Of a DNA stretch of 64,000 bases, positions 7,584-16,507 are shown piece after piece. Numbering within the stretch: the stretch's first letter is position 1; each line of letters begins with the position of its first letter. The DNA is from an uncultured Campylobacter sp. (GTDB taxonomy: Bacteria; Campylobacterota; Campylobacteria; Campylobacterales; Campylobacteraceae), in the NCBI GenBank assembly GCA_945873855.1, contig CAMCEN010000007.1, positions 1 through 64,000 on the forward strand. Direction: 5' to 3'. Below the pieces are notes generated by a model. It saw nothing but the letters and a program-made list of their open reading frames with translations. It was not told the DNA's origin and did no database searches. The position numbers and the translations under genes are program-made.

Positions 7584-8798
7584 GTGCAAACAATTTCATT
7601 TGATTTTTATTCTACTTTGGTGGTTATGGTCTTGGTGCTTTTGCTTGGGGCTTTTTTGAACTCTCGTATAAAGGTGCTTAGCAAATACAATATCCCAGAA
7701 GCCGTGGTAGGCGGCATCATAGCAGCTAGCTTGTTTTTGCTTTTGCGTGTTTTTGGTGATATCAAGCTTAGTTTTGATGGCTCGCTAAAAGATCCTTTGA
7801 TGCTAGCGTTTTTTAGCTCTATTGGCTTGCTGGCTGATTTTTCATCGCTTAAAAAAGGTGGCAAAAAACTCTTTATTTTTTTAGTCGTAATTAGCGTGCT
7901 TTTAGTGCTGCAAAATGCAGTTGGTATAGGCATTGCCACAGCCCTTGGACAAAACCATCTTATAGGACTTTTAGCAGGTTCAATCACTATGAGCGGAGGG
8001 CATGGCACTGGTGCTGCGTGGGCTAGTGTGTTTGGCGCTGAGCCTTACAGCTTTGCTGGGGCTTTGGAGGTGGCTATGGCAGCAGCTACTTTTGGACTAG
8101 TAATAGGCGGCATTATAGGCGGACCAGTGGCAACTTATCTTATCAAAAAGCACAACCTTAAAACCCCAGGCGATAAAACAGAGAGTGTCCATATCCCTAT
8201 AACCGAGCTTGAAGCATATAAAGAGCGCAAAATTACGCAAAACAGCTTCGTTGAAAGCCTTGCTTTGCTTGCTATTTGTTTGCTTGTGGGGGTTTATGTT
8301 GCTGATTTTATAAAGGGGCTTGAGCTTGGTTTTACCTTGCCTACTTTTGTGTATTGTCTTTTTACTGGCGTGATTTTGCGCAACTCTTTAAGTGCGCTTA
8401 AAATCCACGAGGTCTTTGATAGAGAAGTGGGCTTACTTGGCAATGTTAGCCTTGCGCTATTTTTAGCTTTTGCTTTGATGAGCATTGATCTAGTTCAGCT
8501 AGCAAATCTTGCTTTGCCGATATTTAGCGTGCTTTTTGTCCAAAGCGTGCTTATGGTGTTTTTTGCGATTTTTGTTACATTTAGATTTTGTGGGAAAGAC
8601 TATGATGCAGCCGTGCTCTCAGCTGGGCACTGCGGCTTTGGCATGGGTGCTACGCCGACAGCTATGGTAAACATGCAAGCTGTATGTAAAAACTACGGTA
8701 TGAGCCACACAGCCTTTATCATCGTGCCGCTATGCGGAGCCTTTTTCATAGATATAGTAAATGCCATTGTGATAAATGGCTTTTTATCTTTATTTTAG
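7584..8798 (+). CDS. gltS: Sodium/glutamate symporter
   Basis: 404 residues from a GTG start preceded by AAAGGAG, with about ten to twelve hydrophobic helices. The ESS/GltS family is recognised from FNSRIKVLSKYNIPEAVVGG-like N-terminal residues, AFFSSIGLLADF, GSITMSGGHGTGAAW (re-entrant loop) and the second-half equivalent AGHCGFGMGATPTAMVNM. It imports glutamate with Na+, and glutamate is a principal carbon source of campylobacters. It is monocistronic: a bidirectional terminator follows, and a repeat island precedes it. Confidence 0.92.
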   Translation: MQTISFDFYSTLVVMVLVLLLGAFLNSRIKVLSKYNIPEAVVGGIIAASLFLLLRVFGDIKLSFDGSLKDPLMLAFFSSIGLLADFSSLKKGGKKLFIFLVVISVLLVLQNAVGIGIATALGQNHLIGLLAGSITMSGGHGTGAAWASVFGAEPYSFAGALEVAMAAATFGLVIGGIIGGPVATYLIKKHNLKTPGDKTESVHIPITELEAYKERKITQNSFVESLALLAICLLVGVYVADFIKGLELGFTLPTFVYCLFTGVILRNSLSALKIHEVFDREVGLLGNVSLALFLAFALMSIDLVQLANLALPIFSVLFVQSVLMVFFAIFVTFRFCGKDYDAAVLSAGHCGFGMGATPTAMVNMQAVCKNYGMSHTAFIIVPLCGAFFIDIVNAIVINGFLSLF

Positions 8799-8821
8799 GC
8801 TTGAAATATAAATTAAAGTAT

Positions 8822-8856
8822 ATTTTATCAGCGTCATTAAGTGGTGCTGATAAAAT
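8822..8856. terminator. Bidirectional terminator between gltS and the sugar cluster
   Basis: Perfect 11-bp arms ATTTTATCAGC (8822-8832) and GCTGATAAAAT (8846-8856) between convergent genes. T-rich on either strand. Confidence 0.8.
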
Positions 8857-8863
8857 AATTTAG

Positions 8864-10135
8864 CTAATTTTTAGCCGCGTCCATGCCGCTTTTAAAAGCT
8901 TGATGCGTCCATAAATACTCCCATTTGCCAAATCTGCCGATGCTCTCGATCCCACTTTGGCGCAGGAATTCTAGAATCATATCTCTATTTTTATAGACAT
9001 CATGATCAAATGTTACATTTGCGTATTTTTCAAACCTTATATCTTTTACCACGATTTCATCTTCTTTAAACAGCCCCATAGCAACAAATTTATCAATAGT
9101 ATTTTTTAGCACTTCATTTTTATTTGGAATTCTAGTTTTAGAATCAAAAAATATTTCAGCTTGTAGTGAGCTACAGCCTTTTGGTGCATTATCAGGCGAT
9201 TTTAGGCTTGGGCTATATACACGAGATGATAAAATATCTTCATCATAAATATAAAACCATAGATATTTTGCCACATCAGGTCGCTTAAAGCCCAAAGATA
9301 CCATATATCCACTAGTGTGGCGCAGGCTAGCAGCCGCATTTAGTACATTGGCTGGCGCATCATCTATCATCTTGGCAATATCTGGCAAAGGCAAAGATGA
9401 AATCAATCTATCATAGCTTTGCGTAGTATTATCACTAAAATACACTATTTTAGACTTTGTATCTATTCTAACTACTTCTTTGTTAAATCTAATATCAAGC
9501 CCTTTTCTACATTTATCCAAAATTGAGCGAAAACCACCCTTTTTTGGATATCGCATAAAGTTTGTGTAGTAGTAATTCTCCTTTTGGGTTTCATACGAGC
9601 CTTTTAATACTTGTTCTAGATCAGGTGAGTGAATTCTAATGCCTGCCCATTTGGTTTCTAGCTCTTTTGCTTCTACTCCCCAGTACTTTCTAGTATATCT
9701 AAATGGAAAATTTTCAGCAAAATAATTGCCAAATTGACATCTTAGCCACTCATCATAGCTTCGTATCTCGTCTACAGACTTTTGCGGACGAGATACGAAA
9801 TCTTTTATTATTGTTACTTTTTCATCGCTTGGTAGCGGGGCTAGATTGTTTTGTGCAGGGTGCTTGAGCCAGCAGCCTTGGTAGTAGTTATAGCTTAGAC
9901 TAGGATGATCATATAGTGGCGACGAGCTCTCAAAAAGTTCTTTTATATATGGATCATCAGCAAAACTAAAATGAACGAACTTATCAAAACGAAATCCATC
10001 TATACTAAAATTCGCACAAAGCCCCCCCCAATCATCATTTTTTTCAAAAATAATTGGTTTATTGCCATTTTTACTCAAATGATATCCAGCTGAAATACCA
10101 GCTATCCCAGAACCTAGAATTATTATATTTTCCAT
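8864..10135 (-). CDS. FAD-dependent NAD(P)-binding oxidoreductase (amine-oxidase/UDP-galactopyranose-mutase-like)
   Basis: 423 residues. The N-terminal dinucleotide-binding motif GSGIAGISAGYHL, with FEKNDDWGGLC after it, and the FRFDKFVHFSF segment mark the flavin amine-oxidase/UGM-like superfamily. YDRLISSLPLPDIAKM is the second FAD region. Such proteins in polysaccharide loci act on nucleotide sugars or lipid-linked glycans. It lacks enough recognisable residues to call a true UDP-galactopyranose mutase. AAGGAG precedes the ATG. It is the last gene of the minus-strand sugar cluster, 12 bp after the phase-variable acetyltransferase. An ILEF-frame copy of the palindrome lies near 8964, and TRIPNKNEV derives from another near 9130. 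Confidence 0.75.
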   Translation of the reverse strand: MENIIILGSGIAGISAGYHLSKNGNKPIIFEKNDDWGGLCANFSIDGFRFDKFVHFSFADDPYIKELFESSSPLYDHPSLSYNYYQGCWLKHPAQNNLAPLPSDEKVTIIKDFVSRPQKSVDEIRSYDEWLRCQFGNYFAENFPFRYTRKYWGVEAKELETKWAGIRIHSPDLEQVLKGSYETQKENYYYTNFMRYPKKGGFRSILDKCRKGLDIRFNKEVVRIDTKSKIVYFSDNTTQSYDRLISSLPLPDIAKMIDDAPANVLNAAASLRHTSGYMVSLGFKRPDVAKYLWFYIYDEDILSSRVYSPSLKSPDNAPKGCSSLQAEIFFDSKTRIPNKNEVLKNTIDKFVAMGLFKEDEIVVKDIRFEKYANVTFDHDVYKNRDMILEFLRQSGIESIGRFGKWEYLWTHQAFKSGMDAAKN

Positions 10136-10147
10136 ATTTCTCCTTAT

Positions 10148-10892
10148 TTATAATAGTTTATCCAAAAACACTTCTTGCCCTTCTCGGCGCACTCGTCTTT
10201 TTTGTGGAATTATGAGATATGGCTTCATCATATCAGCCCCACCATCTCTCCACCATGTACAAAATGCCTTAGCATCATTAAGTGGTGCCATCCTAGCAAG
10301 ACCTGGCAAGGCTGCAGCTGCCTCTTGCCAATCATAATCCCACCAACAACTACTCTCAAGGTCAGCACAAATTTCATCGCTAAAACGCATTTTTACTACT
10401 CGCGCAGGACTACCTGCCACCACAGCAAAGGCTGGTACATCCTTGCTTACCACAGACCCTGCTGCTACTATAGCACCATTACCTATAGTAATATCATGTG
10501 CTGCTGGGATGAGTGCGTGAGCACCTATCCATACATCGTTTGCTATGTTTGTGAGTGAGGGGTTTTCATCGTCTATTTTGTAGCCCAGATAGGCGTTTTC
10601 ACTTAGTCCTTTGGTGCTTATGCCACGAAAGGGAGAGAGATTGCTTATTATCACATCGCTTACGCAGTGCTTGGATAGTCCTATCTCGCAGGCATGCCCT
10701 ATGCAGCTATATCTGCCTACTTTGGCGTTTGTGATGAGGGTATTTGGACTTATATAGCCATAAGCTCCTACACTTACTTGATGAGCTCGCACCCCCCCCC
10801 CCCCATACCAAAAATGGCATTTCAAATGTAAAATCATTTAAATCACAAGTTCCAGTCAGCAACAATCCATTTTGTTGTAGAATTTCTTTCAT
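10148..10892 (-). CDS. Phase-variable O-acetyltransferase (CatB/LbH family), OFF by a G13 tract
   Basis: The ATG at 10892 (GGAG upstream, 2 bp after the epimerase stop) opens a frame reading MKEILQQNGLLLTGTC... into a run of 13 G on the coding strand (plus-strand C at 10792-10804). After the run this frame gives nonsense and stops near 10707. The family-like part (VRAHQVSVGAYGYIS..., hexapeptide repeats, NDVWIGAHALIPAAHDITIG, GSVVSKDVPAFAVVAGSPAR) is one frame away. Removing one G (G12) or adding two (G15) joins them into about 247 residues. The left-handed beta-helix and VAGSPARV motifs identify an acetyltransferase, probably O-acetylating the surface sugar. The coordinates span both frames, so this is a frameshifted CDS. 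An internal ATG at 10837 is unlikely to be used. Confidence 0.8.
10792..10804 (-). repeat. Poly-G (13) contingency tract
   Basis: Thirteen consecutive C on the plus strand inside the acetyltransferase coding region. Slipped-strand mispairing in such tracts is the standard phase-variation mechanism in Campylobacter surface-glycan genes. Length 13 places the gene out of frame. Confidence 0.9.
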
Positions 10893-10894
10893 TG

Positions 10895-11797
10895 TTATAT
10901 ATTCTCCTTTTTTATAAGGTTTCTGCTTTGTTCTATTACTTCTGCTAAAGCATCATAAATATCATATTTAGTAGAGAATTTTAGTTCATTGCGTAATTTT
11001 TCTGTATCTCCAACCACTCTTGTTTGTTGATTACTTTTTTGCTCTTCAAATTTTACCAAATGCTTTTTATCTAGAATTCCAGCTATCATCATCACATAAT
11101 CATGTATGCTAGTATCTTTGCCACTACAAATATTTAAAACTCCATCTACATCACTATCCAAAAAGCTAACAAACGCTCTAGCCACATCTTTGCTATAAAT
11201 ATAATCGCGAATTAGTGAGCCACTTTTTATAACAATTTCTTTATTTTCTAGCAAATTATTTATCACATAAGAAGTAAGTCTTCGTGGGTCGCTCTCCAAG
11301 CCAAAAGCTGAAAAAATTCTGCCCCAGCCAAATGAAATATCATTGTTTTCGCAATAACTAGCTGAAATTTGGCGTAAAAAATCTTTACACTTACTATAAG
11401 CGTTTATAGGCTGAGCCACAAAACTCTCTTTTAAATTCTCATTATAATATCCATACTCTGCGTATGTACCTGCCATTACAGCTTTTTTGCCACCATTTTC
11501 GCCAAAGGCTTTTAACAAATCAAGCGATGAGCTTAAAAACTCATAATTTATATTATCCTCAAACACTCCAGTACAATACCACGCAAAATGAAGCAAATAC
11601 TCAGGCTTTATTTCGCTCATAACACCTTGAATAAAAGCTTTATCAAATAAATTGCCTTTTATATAATTTACATTATCTATGCTATTTAAATCTCTTTTAG
11701 TCAATGCGTAAATTTCAAAATCATTTTCTAGTAAAAAAGGCAAAGTCTCTTTGCCGATTAAGCCAGAACCACCGGTTAAAAATACTTTTTTAGACAT
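10895..11797 (-). CDS. NAD(P)-dependent sugar epimerase/dehydratase (extended SDR)
   Basis: 300 residues from MSKKVFLTGG. The ATG at 11797 has GGGAG 5 nt upstream, so the longer form starting at 11809 is not favoured. The Rossmann motif TGGSGLIG and catalytic YSKCK (NAYSKCKDF) mark an extended short-chain dehydrogenase/reductase. In this cluster it would reduce or epimerise a CDP-4-keto-deoxysugar, or act on another nucleotide sugar. It starts 1 nt after the stop of the upstream unknown gene and ends 2 nt before the phase-variable acetyltransferase, so translation is probably coupled along the operon. Confidence 0.8.
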   Translation of the reverse strand: MSKKVFLTGGSGLIGKETLPFLLENDFEIYALTKRDLNSIDNVNYIKGNLFDKAFIQGVMSEIKPEYLLHFAWYCTGVFEDNINYEFLSSSLDLLKAFGENGGKKAVMAGTYAEYGYYNENLKESFVAQPINAYSKCKDFLRQISASYCENNDISFGWGRIFSAFGLESDPRRLTSYVINNLLENKEIVIKSGSLIRDYIYSKDVARAFVSFLDSDVDGVLNICSGKDTSIHDYVMMIAGILDKKHLVKFEEQKSNQQTRVVGDTEKLRNELKFSTKYDIYDALAEVIEQSRNLIKKENI

Positions 11798-11798
11798 T

Positions 11799-12644
11799 TT
11801 AGCTCCCAAAAACAGAATGCATTAGCGAAATAAGACCAATTATAGCACTAGCAGCAGCCCAAAAATAAGCCTTTGTAGCAACCTCGTGCGTTCTATTATC
11901 TTTTAAGATATTTGCTCTTTGTCTTAGCATATCATTATGATAGCCTTCTAAATTGAAATTTTTATATATAAATTTCCACATATTATAACTTTGATAAGCA
12001 TTTAGCATTATTGGATTTGAAAAATATTGATTCATCTCAAAGAATTCCAAATCTTTTACAAAATTATTCCACTTTTTTCTTTGACAACAATATTCACATA
12101 AATTAAAATTTTTTATATAACGCCAAAAATGTGGTTTTTTTATTTCTATTGCCTTTGTTTGAAATTCTTGAATTTTTTTAAAATAAGATAAAGCAAGAAT
12201 ATAATCTTTGATGATAGAACCCATTTTTATAGAGCCTCTTTTATTTATAAGAACTACACCATTTAATTTATCAAAAAATAACTCACAACTACCACAAGAA
12301 AAATGATCGCTGTTTTTTAGCTCTTCTTTGTTGTTTTTTCTTACAAAACCAAAAGCTTCATCTTTTTTATTTTCATCTTTAGAAATACTTTCTGGTAATT
12401 TAACAAAATAATAAGCCGTTTTATCCTTTGTGATTTTAGATAATAGTTCATTTTTATCATATCCAAAAATAAGTTTAAATTTATATCCAAAAATTTCATA
12501 TCCATCACGGTAAAATTTTATATGTTCAAATAAGCTTTTTTGATATCTAAAATTTTTTAAATTATAATTGTTTATAATTTCATTGCCTAAATATTCATCT
12601 TTATCGCATTCTACAACGCAATAATACATTATATTCGCACTCAT
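11799..12644 (-). CDS. Unrecognised protein with C-terminal membrane anchor, in sugar cluster
   Basis: 281 residues from MSANIMYYC (ATG 12644, GGAGCTAAAATG context, preferred over the upstream ATG at 12677). I recognise no family. Visible are two cysteine-rich spots (CGSCELFF and CEYCCQRKKW), many aromatic and Lys residues, and a single C-terminal hydrophobic segment (YFWAAASAIIGLISLM) followed by a few residues, as in a tail-anchored protein. It is more AT-rich than the enzymes on either side. It starts 1 nt after the 3,5-epimerase stop. No glycosyltransferase or reductase motif is visible, so its place in sugar synthesis is unclear. Confidence 0.65.
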   Translation of the reverse strand: MSANIMYYCVVECDKDEYLGNEIINNYNLKNFRYQKSLFEHIKFYRDGYEIFGYKFKLIFGYDKNELLSKITKDKTAYYFVKLPESISKDENKKDEAFGFVRKNNKEELKNSDHFSCGSCELFFDKLNGVVLINKRGSIKMGSIIKDYILALSYFKKIQEFQTKAIEIKKPHFWRYIKNFNLCEYCCQRKKWNNFVKDLEFFEMNQYFSNPIMLNAYQSYNMWKFIYKNFNLEGYHNDMLRQRANILKDNRTHEVATKAYFWAAASAIIGLISLMHSVFGS

Positions 12645-12645
12645 T

Positions 12646-13194
12646 TTAGCTCCTAAATGGTGATACAAAATCATCAAAACACATATGCTCTTTATCTCTT
12701 GCCGAGATTATAAACTCACCTTCGCCCCACTCAAAACCAAAGCTATCATAACGCAAGCCCATATCGCAAGATGCATTATAGCAAGTAGTTTGTAAATAAT
12801 GAACGCAAGTGTTATTTTCTAATGACTTAAATCCATGAGCAAAACCACTTGGTATATATAGACACTGCGCTTTATCGCCTGATAGCTCTATGCTAAAATA
12901 TTTGCCATAAGAGCTAGAATCTCGCCTTATATCAAGGCAAACATCTAGAATTCTCCCACTCGTTACATACACTAGCTTTGTGTGATTGGCAGGTGGGATT
13001 TGAAAGTGCATTCCACGAATTACATTTTTTTGATTTATTGAATAATACGCTTCTTTAAAATCACTCTCCAAGCCCAAGTTATTAAACTCATCTTTAGAAA
13101 AATATTTATGAAACACTCCACGCTCATCGCAAAAATGATTTGTTTCTATAATTTTTAATCCACTTAAAGTGGTATTTAGTAGCTTTATCATCAC
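12646..13194 (-). CDS. RmlC-like nucleotide-sugar 3,5-epimerase
   Basis: 182-residue cupin of the RmlC (dTDP-4-dehydrorhamnose 3,5-epimerase) family: DERGVFHKYF, the catalytic His in IRGMHFQ, the basic TKLVYVTSGRILDVCLDIRR strand and IPSGFAHGF are all present. Next to rfbF/G/H the likely substrate is a CDP-4-keto-3,6-dideoxyhexose, as for the ascarylose epimerase, rather than the dTDP sugar. That is inferred from neighbours, since no rmlA/B/D is present. Its ATG overlaps TGATGA, so an upstream frame ending there would be translationally coupled to it (see the G9 tract). Confidence 0.85.
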   Translation of the reverse strand: MMIKLLNTTLSGLKIIETNHFCDERGVFHKYFSKDEFNNLGLESDFKEAYYSINQKNVIRGMHFQIPPANHTKLVYVTSGRILDVCLDIRRDSSSYGKYFSIELSGDKAQCLYIPSGFAHGFKSLENNTCVHYLQTTCYNASCDMGLRYDSFGFEWGEGEFIISARDKEHMCFDDFVSPFRS

Positions 13195-13206
13195 GCAGCC
13201 TTTATA

Positions 13207-14118
13207 TCAAGCTGTGAAATTAAATTGTAGGTTAGAAGATCCCCCCCCCATTTCATCTACAATCATGGTGATATTATCTTTATGGTTATTTGCTGGCTTC
13301 CAGCCTAAGCTTTTTAAAGGCTCCACATTTTCTACTATTTCCATAGCTTCTCCTATTCTCATCTCTTTTGCTCCAAAATTTAAAAATGTATCAAAGTCAA
13401 ATTTTGCTTTACATTGATTATAAATTTCTAGCAAAAACTCTTTTAGCACAATTTGCTCGCCCGTGCCTACATCAAACTCAGCAAATTTGCCAAATTTCTC
13501 TTTGTTCTCAAATACAGCCAAATACGCATTTACCACATCATCCACAAAGACAAAATCACGCTTTTGCTCACAGCTTGTTAAATCTATTTTATCAACATTA
13601 TTTATAAGTTCATTTATAAACCAAGATATAAATTTCTTATTATCATCTTTTAGCCCATACATATGCTCGATTTTCATGTTAAAAATCTGCATTGAGCTAG
13701 AATTCCGCTTTAGCCAATCGCTAAATTGCTTTTTTGAAAGTGCGTAATTATTTATATTTTCCCCTAACAAAGTATCGGTATTAAAAAAAGTTTGAATTTT
13801 ATGACTTAACGCCATTTCAAAGACTTCCAAGCCAAACATAACATTTGCATCCATAAGCTCCACTAGACTCTCGCCACTTCGTCCATACAAACAAGCAGTA
13901 TGTATCACGCATTCTGGTATATTATCACTAAAAGCTTTTTCTAAATCTTCTATATCATAGAATTCTAGGTTATCGCTTTTGATATCACTATATCGCCATA
14001 AACTAGAATTCTTTCGTTTTATCCCCACTACCTTAGCGCCCATTGCCAAGAGAGTTTTGGCAAAATGATAGCCCAAAAATCCACTTGCACCAGTTAGTAA
14101 GATAGTTTTATTTTTCAT
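13207..14118 (-). CDS. NAD(P)-dependent sugar epimerase/reductase with slippery C-terminus
   Basis: 303 residues as sequenced. The Rossmann motif TGASGFLGYHFAKTL and YALSK (active-site Tyr/Lys) define an extended SDR. In this position it is a candidate 4-keto reductase of the CDP-3,6-dideoxyhexose pathway. A G9 tract (13241-13249) falls 11 codons before the stop: the present frame ends GGGSSNLQFNFTA. With G8 the protein would instead end ...GGDLLTYNLISQLDIKAA at a TGA overlapping the next gene's ATG; with G10 it stops almost at once. It overlaps the rfbH stop by 4 bp. Confidence 0.8.
   Translation of the reverse strand: MKNKTILLTGASGFLGYHFAKTLLAMGAKVVGIKRKNSSLWRYSDIKSDNLEFYDIEDLEKAFSDNIPECVIHTACLYGRSGESLVELMDANVMFGLEVFEMALSHKIQTFFNTDTLLGENINNYALSKKQFSDWLKRNSSSMQIFNMKIEHMYGLKDDNKKFISWFINELINNVDKIDLTSCEQKRDFVFVDDVVNAYLAVFENKEKFGKFAEFDVGTGEQIVLKEFLLEIYNQCKAKFDFDTFLNFGAKEMRIGEAMEIVENVEPLKSLGWKPANNHKDNITMIVDEMGGGSSNLQFNFTA
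13241..13249 (-). repeat. Poly-G (9) tract at a gene 3' end
   Basis: Nine C on the plus strand in the last codons of the SDR gene. Length changes alter its C-terminal 12-19 residues and its coupling to the next gene. Confidence 0.85.
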
Positions 14119-15443
14119 AAATTTTCTATTATTACCTTAGCTATTTTATCTAGCATAGCACTGCTCATTCCAGGATACACACCGACCCAAAAGGCGTTAT
14201 TCATCATTTTATCTGTATTTGTTAGCTCGCCTACTACTCTGTAAGCATCGCTATTTCTTATACTATCAAAACAAGGGTGCTTAATGATATTTCCAGCAAA
14301 TAATGCTCTTGTTTGAATTCCTGATTTTTCAAGCGCAAGGACTAAGTCGTTTCTACTTACTCCATCTTTACACAGCATCAAAAATCCAAACCAACTAGGG
14401 TTAGAATTCTCTGTAGCTTGTGGCAAAAGCAATTTATCTTGTGTGCTTTCTAGCTTGGCTTTTAAATACTCAAAATTCTCGCGTCTTTTTTTTGTAAAAC
14501 TTTCAAGTTTTTTAAGCTGAGCACAGCCTATAGCTGCTTGCATATCAGTAGCTTTTAGATTATAGCCAAAATGACTATAAGTGTATTTGTGATCAAAACC
14601 CAGTGGCAACTCCCCATATTGCTTGCTAAATCTACATCCGCAAGTATCATCCTTGCCACTTGGGCAGTAGCAGTCCCTTCCCCAGTCTCTAAACGAGCGA
14701 ATAATTCGGTTAAGTAAAGCAGAGCTTGTATATACAGCCCCACCCTCGCCCATAGTAAGATGATGTGGTGGATAAAAGCTAGAAGTGCCAATATCGCCAA
14801 AGGTGCCAGTTTTGCGAGTCTTACCATCTAGAGTATATTCTGAGCCAAGCGCATCGCAGTTATCTTCAATCAGCCAAAGATTATGCTTTTTACAAAACTC
14901 ACTTACAGCTTTTATATCAAATGGATTGCCAAGCGAGTGGGCTAGCATAACAGCCTTTGTCTTTGGACTTAATGCCTTTTCTAGCATATTTACATCAATA
15001 TTTCCAGTCTCTAAGCTAACATCTATAAATACAGGCACGGCTCCGTATTGTAAAATCGGTGTGATAGTGGTAGGAAAGCCACAAGCTACGCTTATTACCT
15101 CATCGCCTCGTTTGATTTGGCGCTCTTTTAAAAGTGGGCTAGTAAGTGTCATAAAAGCTAGTAGATTTGCACTTGAGCCAGAATTTACAAGGCTAACATA
15201 AGGCAGATTTAGATACTTGCCAAGCTCTTTTTCAAAATGCTCAGTATATCTGCCCGATGTGAGCCAAAACTCTAGCGCAGAATCCGCTAAATTCACCATT
15301 TCATCAGCATCAAACACACGCCCAGCGTAATTTATACGCTCCCCATCTTGCCAAGGCGTACGCACCATGTATTTATCGTGATATTCGCGAACTAAATCTA
15401 AAATTTGCTTTGTAGCTTCTTGTTTAGTTTTGTTCTCAAACAT
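14115..15443 (-). CDS. rfbH: CDP-6-deoxy-xylo-4-hexulose 3-dehydrase (E1)
   Basis: 442 residues, family length. It is a DegT/DnrJ-fold enzyme, but the usual PLP-binding Lys is replaced by His (SFYPPHHLTMGEGG, near residue 225), the hallmark of the E1 dehydrase. The iron-sulfur cysteines appear in CYCPSGKDDTCGC. It removes the C3 hydroxyl of CDP-4-keto-6-deoxyglucose using PMP and a [2Fe-2S] centre, and normally needs an NADH-dependent E3 reductase (AscD/DdhD) that is not in this window. It follows rfbG by 2 bp. Confidence 0.95.
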   Translation of the reverse strand: MFENKTKQEATKQILDLVREYHDKYMVRTPWQDGERINYAGRVFDADEMVNLADSALEFWLTSGRYTEHFEKELGKYLNLPYVSLVNSGSSANLLAFMTLTSPLLKERQIKRGDEVISVACGFPTTITPILQYGAVPVFIDVSLETGNIDVNMLEKALSPKTKAVMLAHSLGNPFDIKAVSEFCKKHNLWLIEDNCDALGSEYTLDGKTRKTGTFGDIGTSSFYPPHHLTMGEGGAVYTSSALLNRIIRSFRDWGRDCYCPSGKDDTCGCRFSKQYGELPLGFDHKYTYSHFGYNLKATDMQAAIGCAQLKKLESFTKKRRENFEYLKAKLESTQDKLLLPQATENSNPSWFGFLMLCKDGVSRNDLVLALEKSGIQTRALFAGNIIKHPCFDSIRNSDAYRVVGELTNTDKMMNNAFWVGVYPGMSSAMLDKIAKVIIENL

Positions 15444-15445
15444 TT

Positions 15446-16498
15446 TTAAACTCCAAAATATTCTTTTATTTGCTTATCTGTAATCTGGCTAGCTGAAATT
15501 CCACCATCTAGCGCCTTTTGCCACTCTACTACTTTTTCTACGGCTTGCTTTATATCCCATTTTGGTAGCCAACCAAGTATATTTTTGGCTTTTTCGCATT
15601 GTAGCTTTAAAAAATTTGCTTCATGTGGAGCGTCTTTTTGCTCTACACTTATCCACTTTGCGCCATCGCCCCAAGCATCGCAGAATAAACTAGCTAGCAT
15701 TCCAGTACTTACACATGAGCCATCATCAGGACCGAAGTTATACGAACTAGCTAGACTTTTATCGCTATATTGCTTCATCGCTAGTAGCAAATATCCACTT
15801 AAACACTCCAAAACATGCTGATAAGGTCTAGTAGAGTTTGGATTTCTAAGCTCAATATTTTTATTTGCTTTTATAGCGCGAATACAATCAGGGATTATTC
15901 TATCAGCTGAGTAGTCACCACCGCCTATTACATTTCCACTTCTAGCTGTGCTTATCGCTACTTTATCATCAACAAAAAATGAGTTTTTATAGCTATAAGT
16001 TACTAGCTCAGAGCATGATTTTGAGTTTGAGTAAGGATCAAAGCCACAAAGCTCTTCATCTTCTCTATATCCCCAGAGCCATTCTTTGTTTTTATAGACT
16101 TTATCAGTGGTTATGTTTATAAATGATTTTACGCTAGCACACTTTCTTAGGGCTTCCATTATATTTACCGTGCCCATTACATTTGTTTCATATGTATATA
16201 CTGGGTCGCTATAACTAGCCCTTACAAGTGGCTGAGCGGCAAGATGAAAAATGATATCAGGTTGGAATTCCAAAATTCTAGCTTCTAATTCATCTTTATT
16301 TCTTATATCGGCAATGATTGAGTTCATATCTTTGCTAGTTTGACTTAGCTCAAAAAGGCTTGGATTTGTGGGAGCTTTTAGCGCATATCCAGCTACATCA
16401 GCACCAGCCAAAAGTAGAATTCTAGCTAGCCAAGCACCCTTAAAACCGGTATGCCCTGTAATAAATACTTTTTTATTTTTATAAAAATGATTAAACAT
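15446..16498 (-). CDS. rfbG: CDP-glucose 4,6-dehydratase
   Basis: 350-residue extended SDR. ITGHTGFKGAWLARIL is typical of RfbG. The catalytic YSNSKSCSE (YxxxK) and the LAAQPLVRASY segment are also present. It converts CDP-glucose to CDP-4-keto-6-deoxyglucose, the substrate of RfbH. The three genes rfbF-rfbG-rfbH are in pathway order in the direction of transcription, but a toxin-antitoxin pair sits between rfbF and rfbG. Confidence 0.95.
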   Translation of the reverse strand: MFNHFYKNKKVFITGHTGFKGAWLARILLLAGADVAGYALKAPTNPSLFELSQTSKDMNSIIADIRNKDELEARILEFQPDIIFHLAAQPLVRASYSDPVYTYETNVMGTVNIMEALRKCASVKSFINITTDKVYKNKEWLWGYREDEELCGFDPYSNSKSCSELVTYSYKNSFFVDDKVAISTARSGNVIGGGDYSADRIIPDCIRAIKANKNIELRNPNSTRPYQHVLECLSGYLLLAMKQYSDKSLASSYNFGPDDGSCVSTGMLASLFCDAWGDGAKWISVEQKDAPHEANFLKLQCEKAKNILGWLPKWDIKQAVEKVVEWQKALDGGISASQITDKQIKEYFGV

Positions 16499-16507
16499 TT
16501 AAAGCCT

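Noticed and set aside
10707-10892. A separate 61-residue gene ahead of the acetyltransferase
   Set aside because: It is the 5' part of the acetyltransferase, ending in a shifted frame after the G13 tract.
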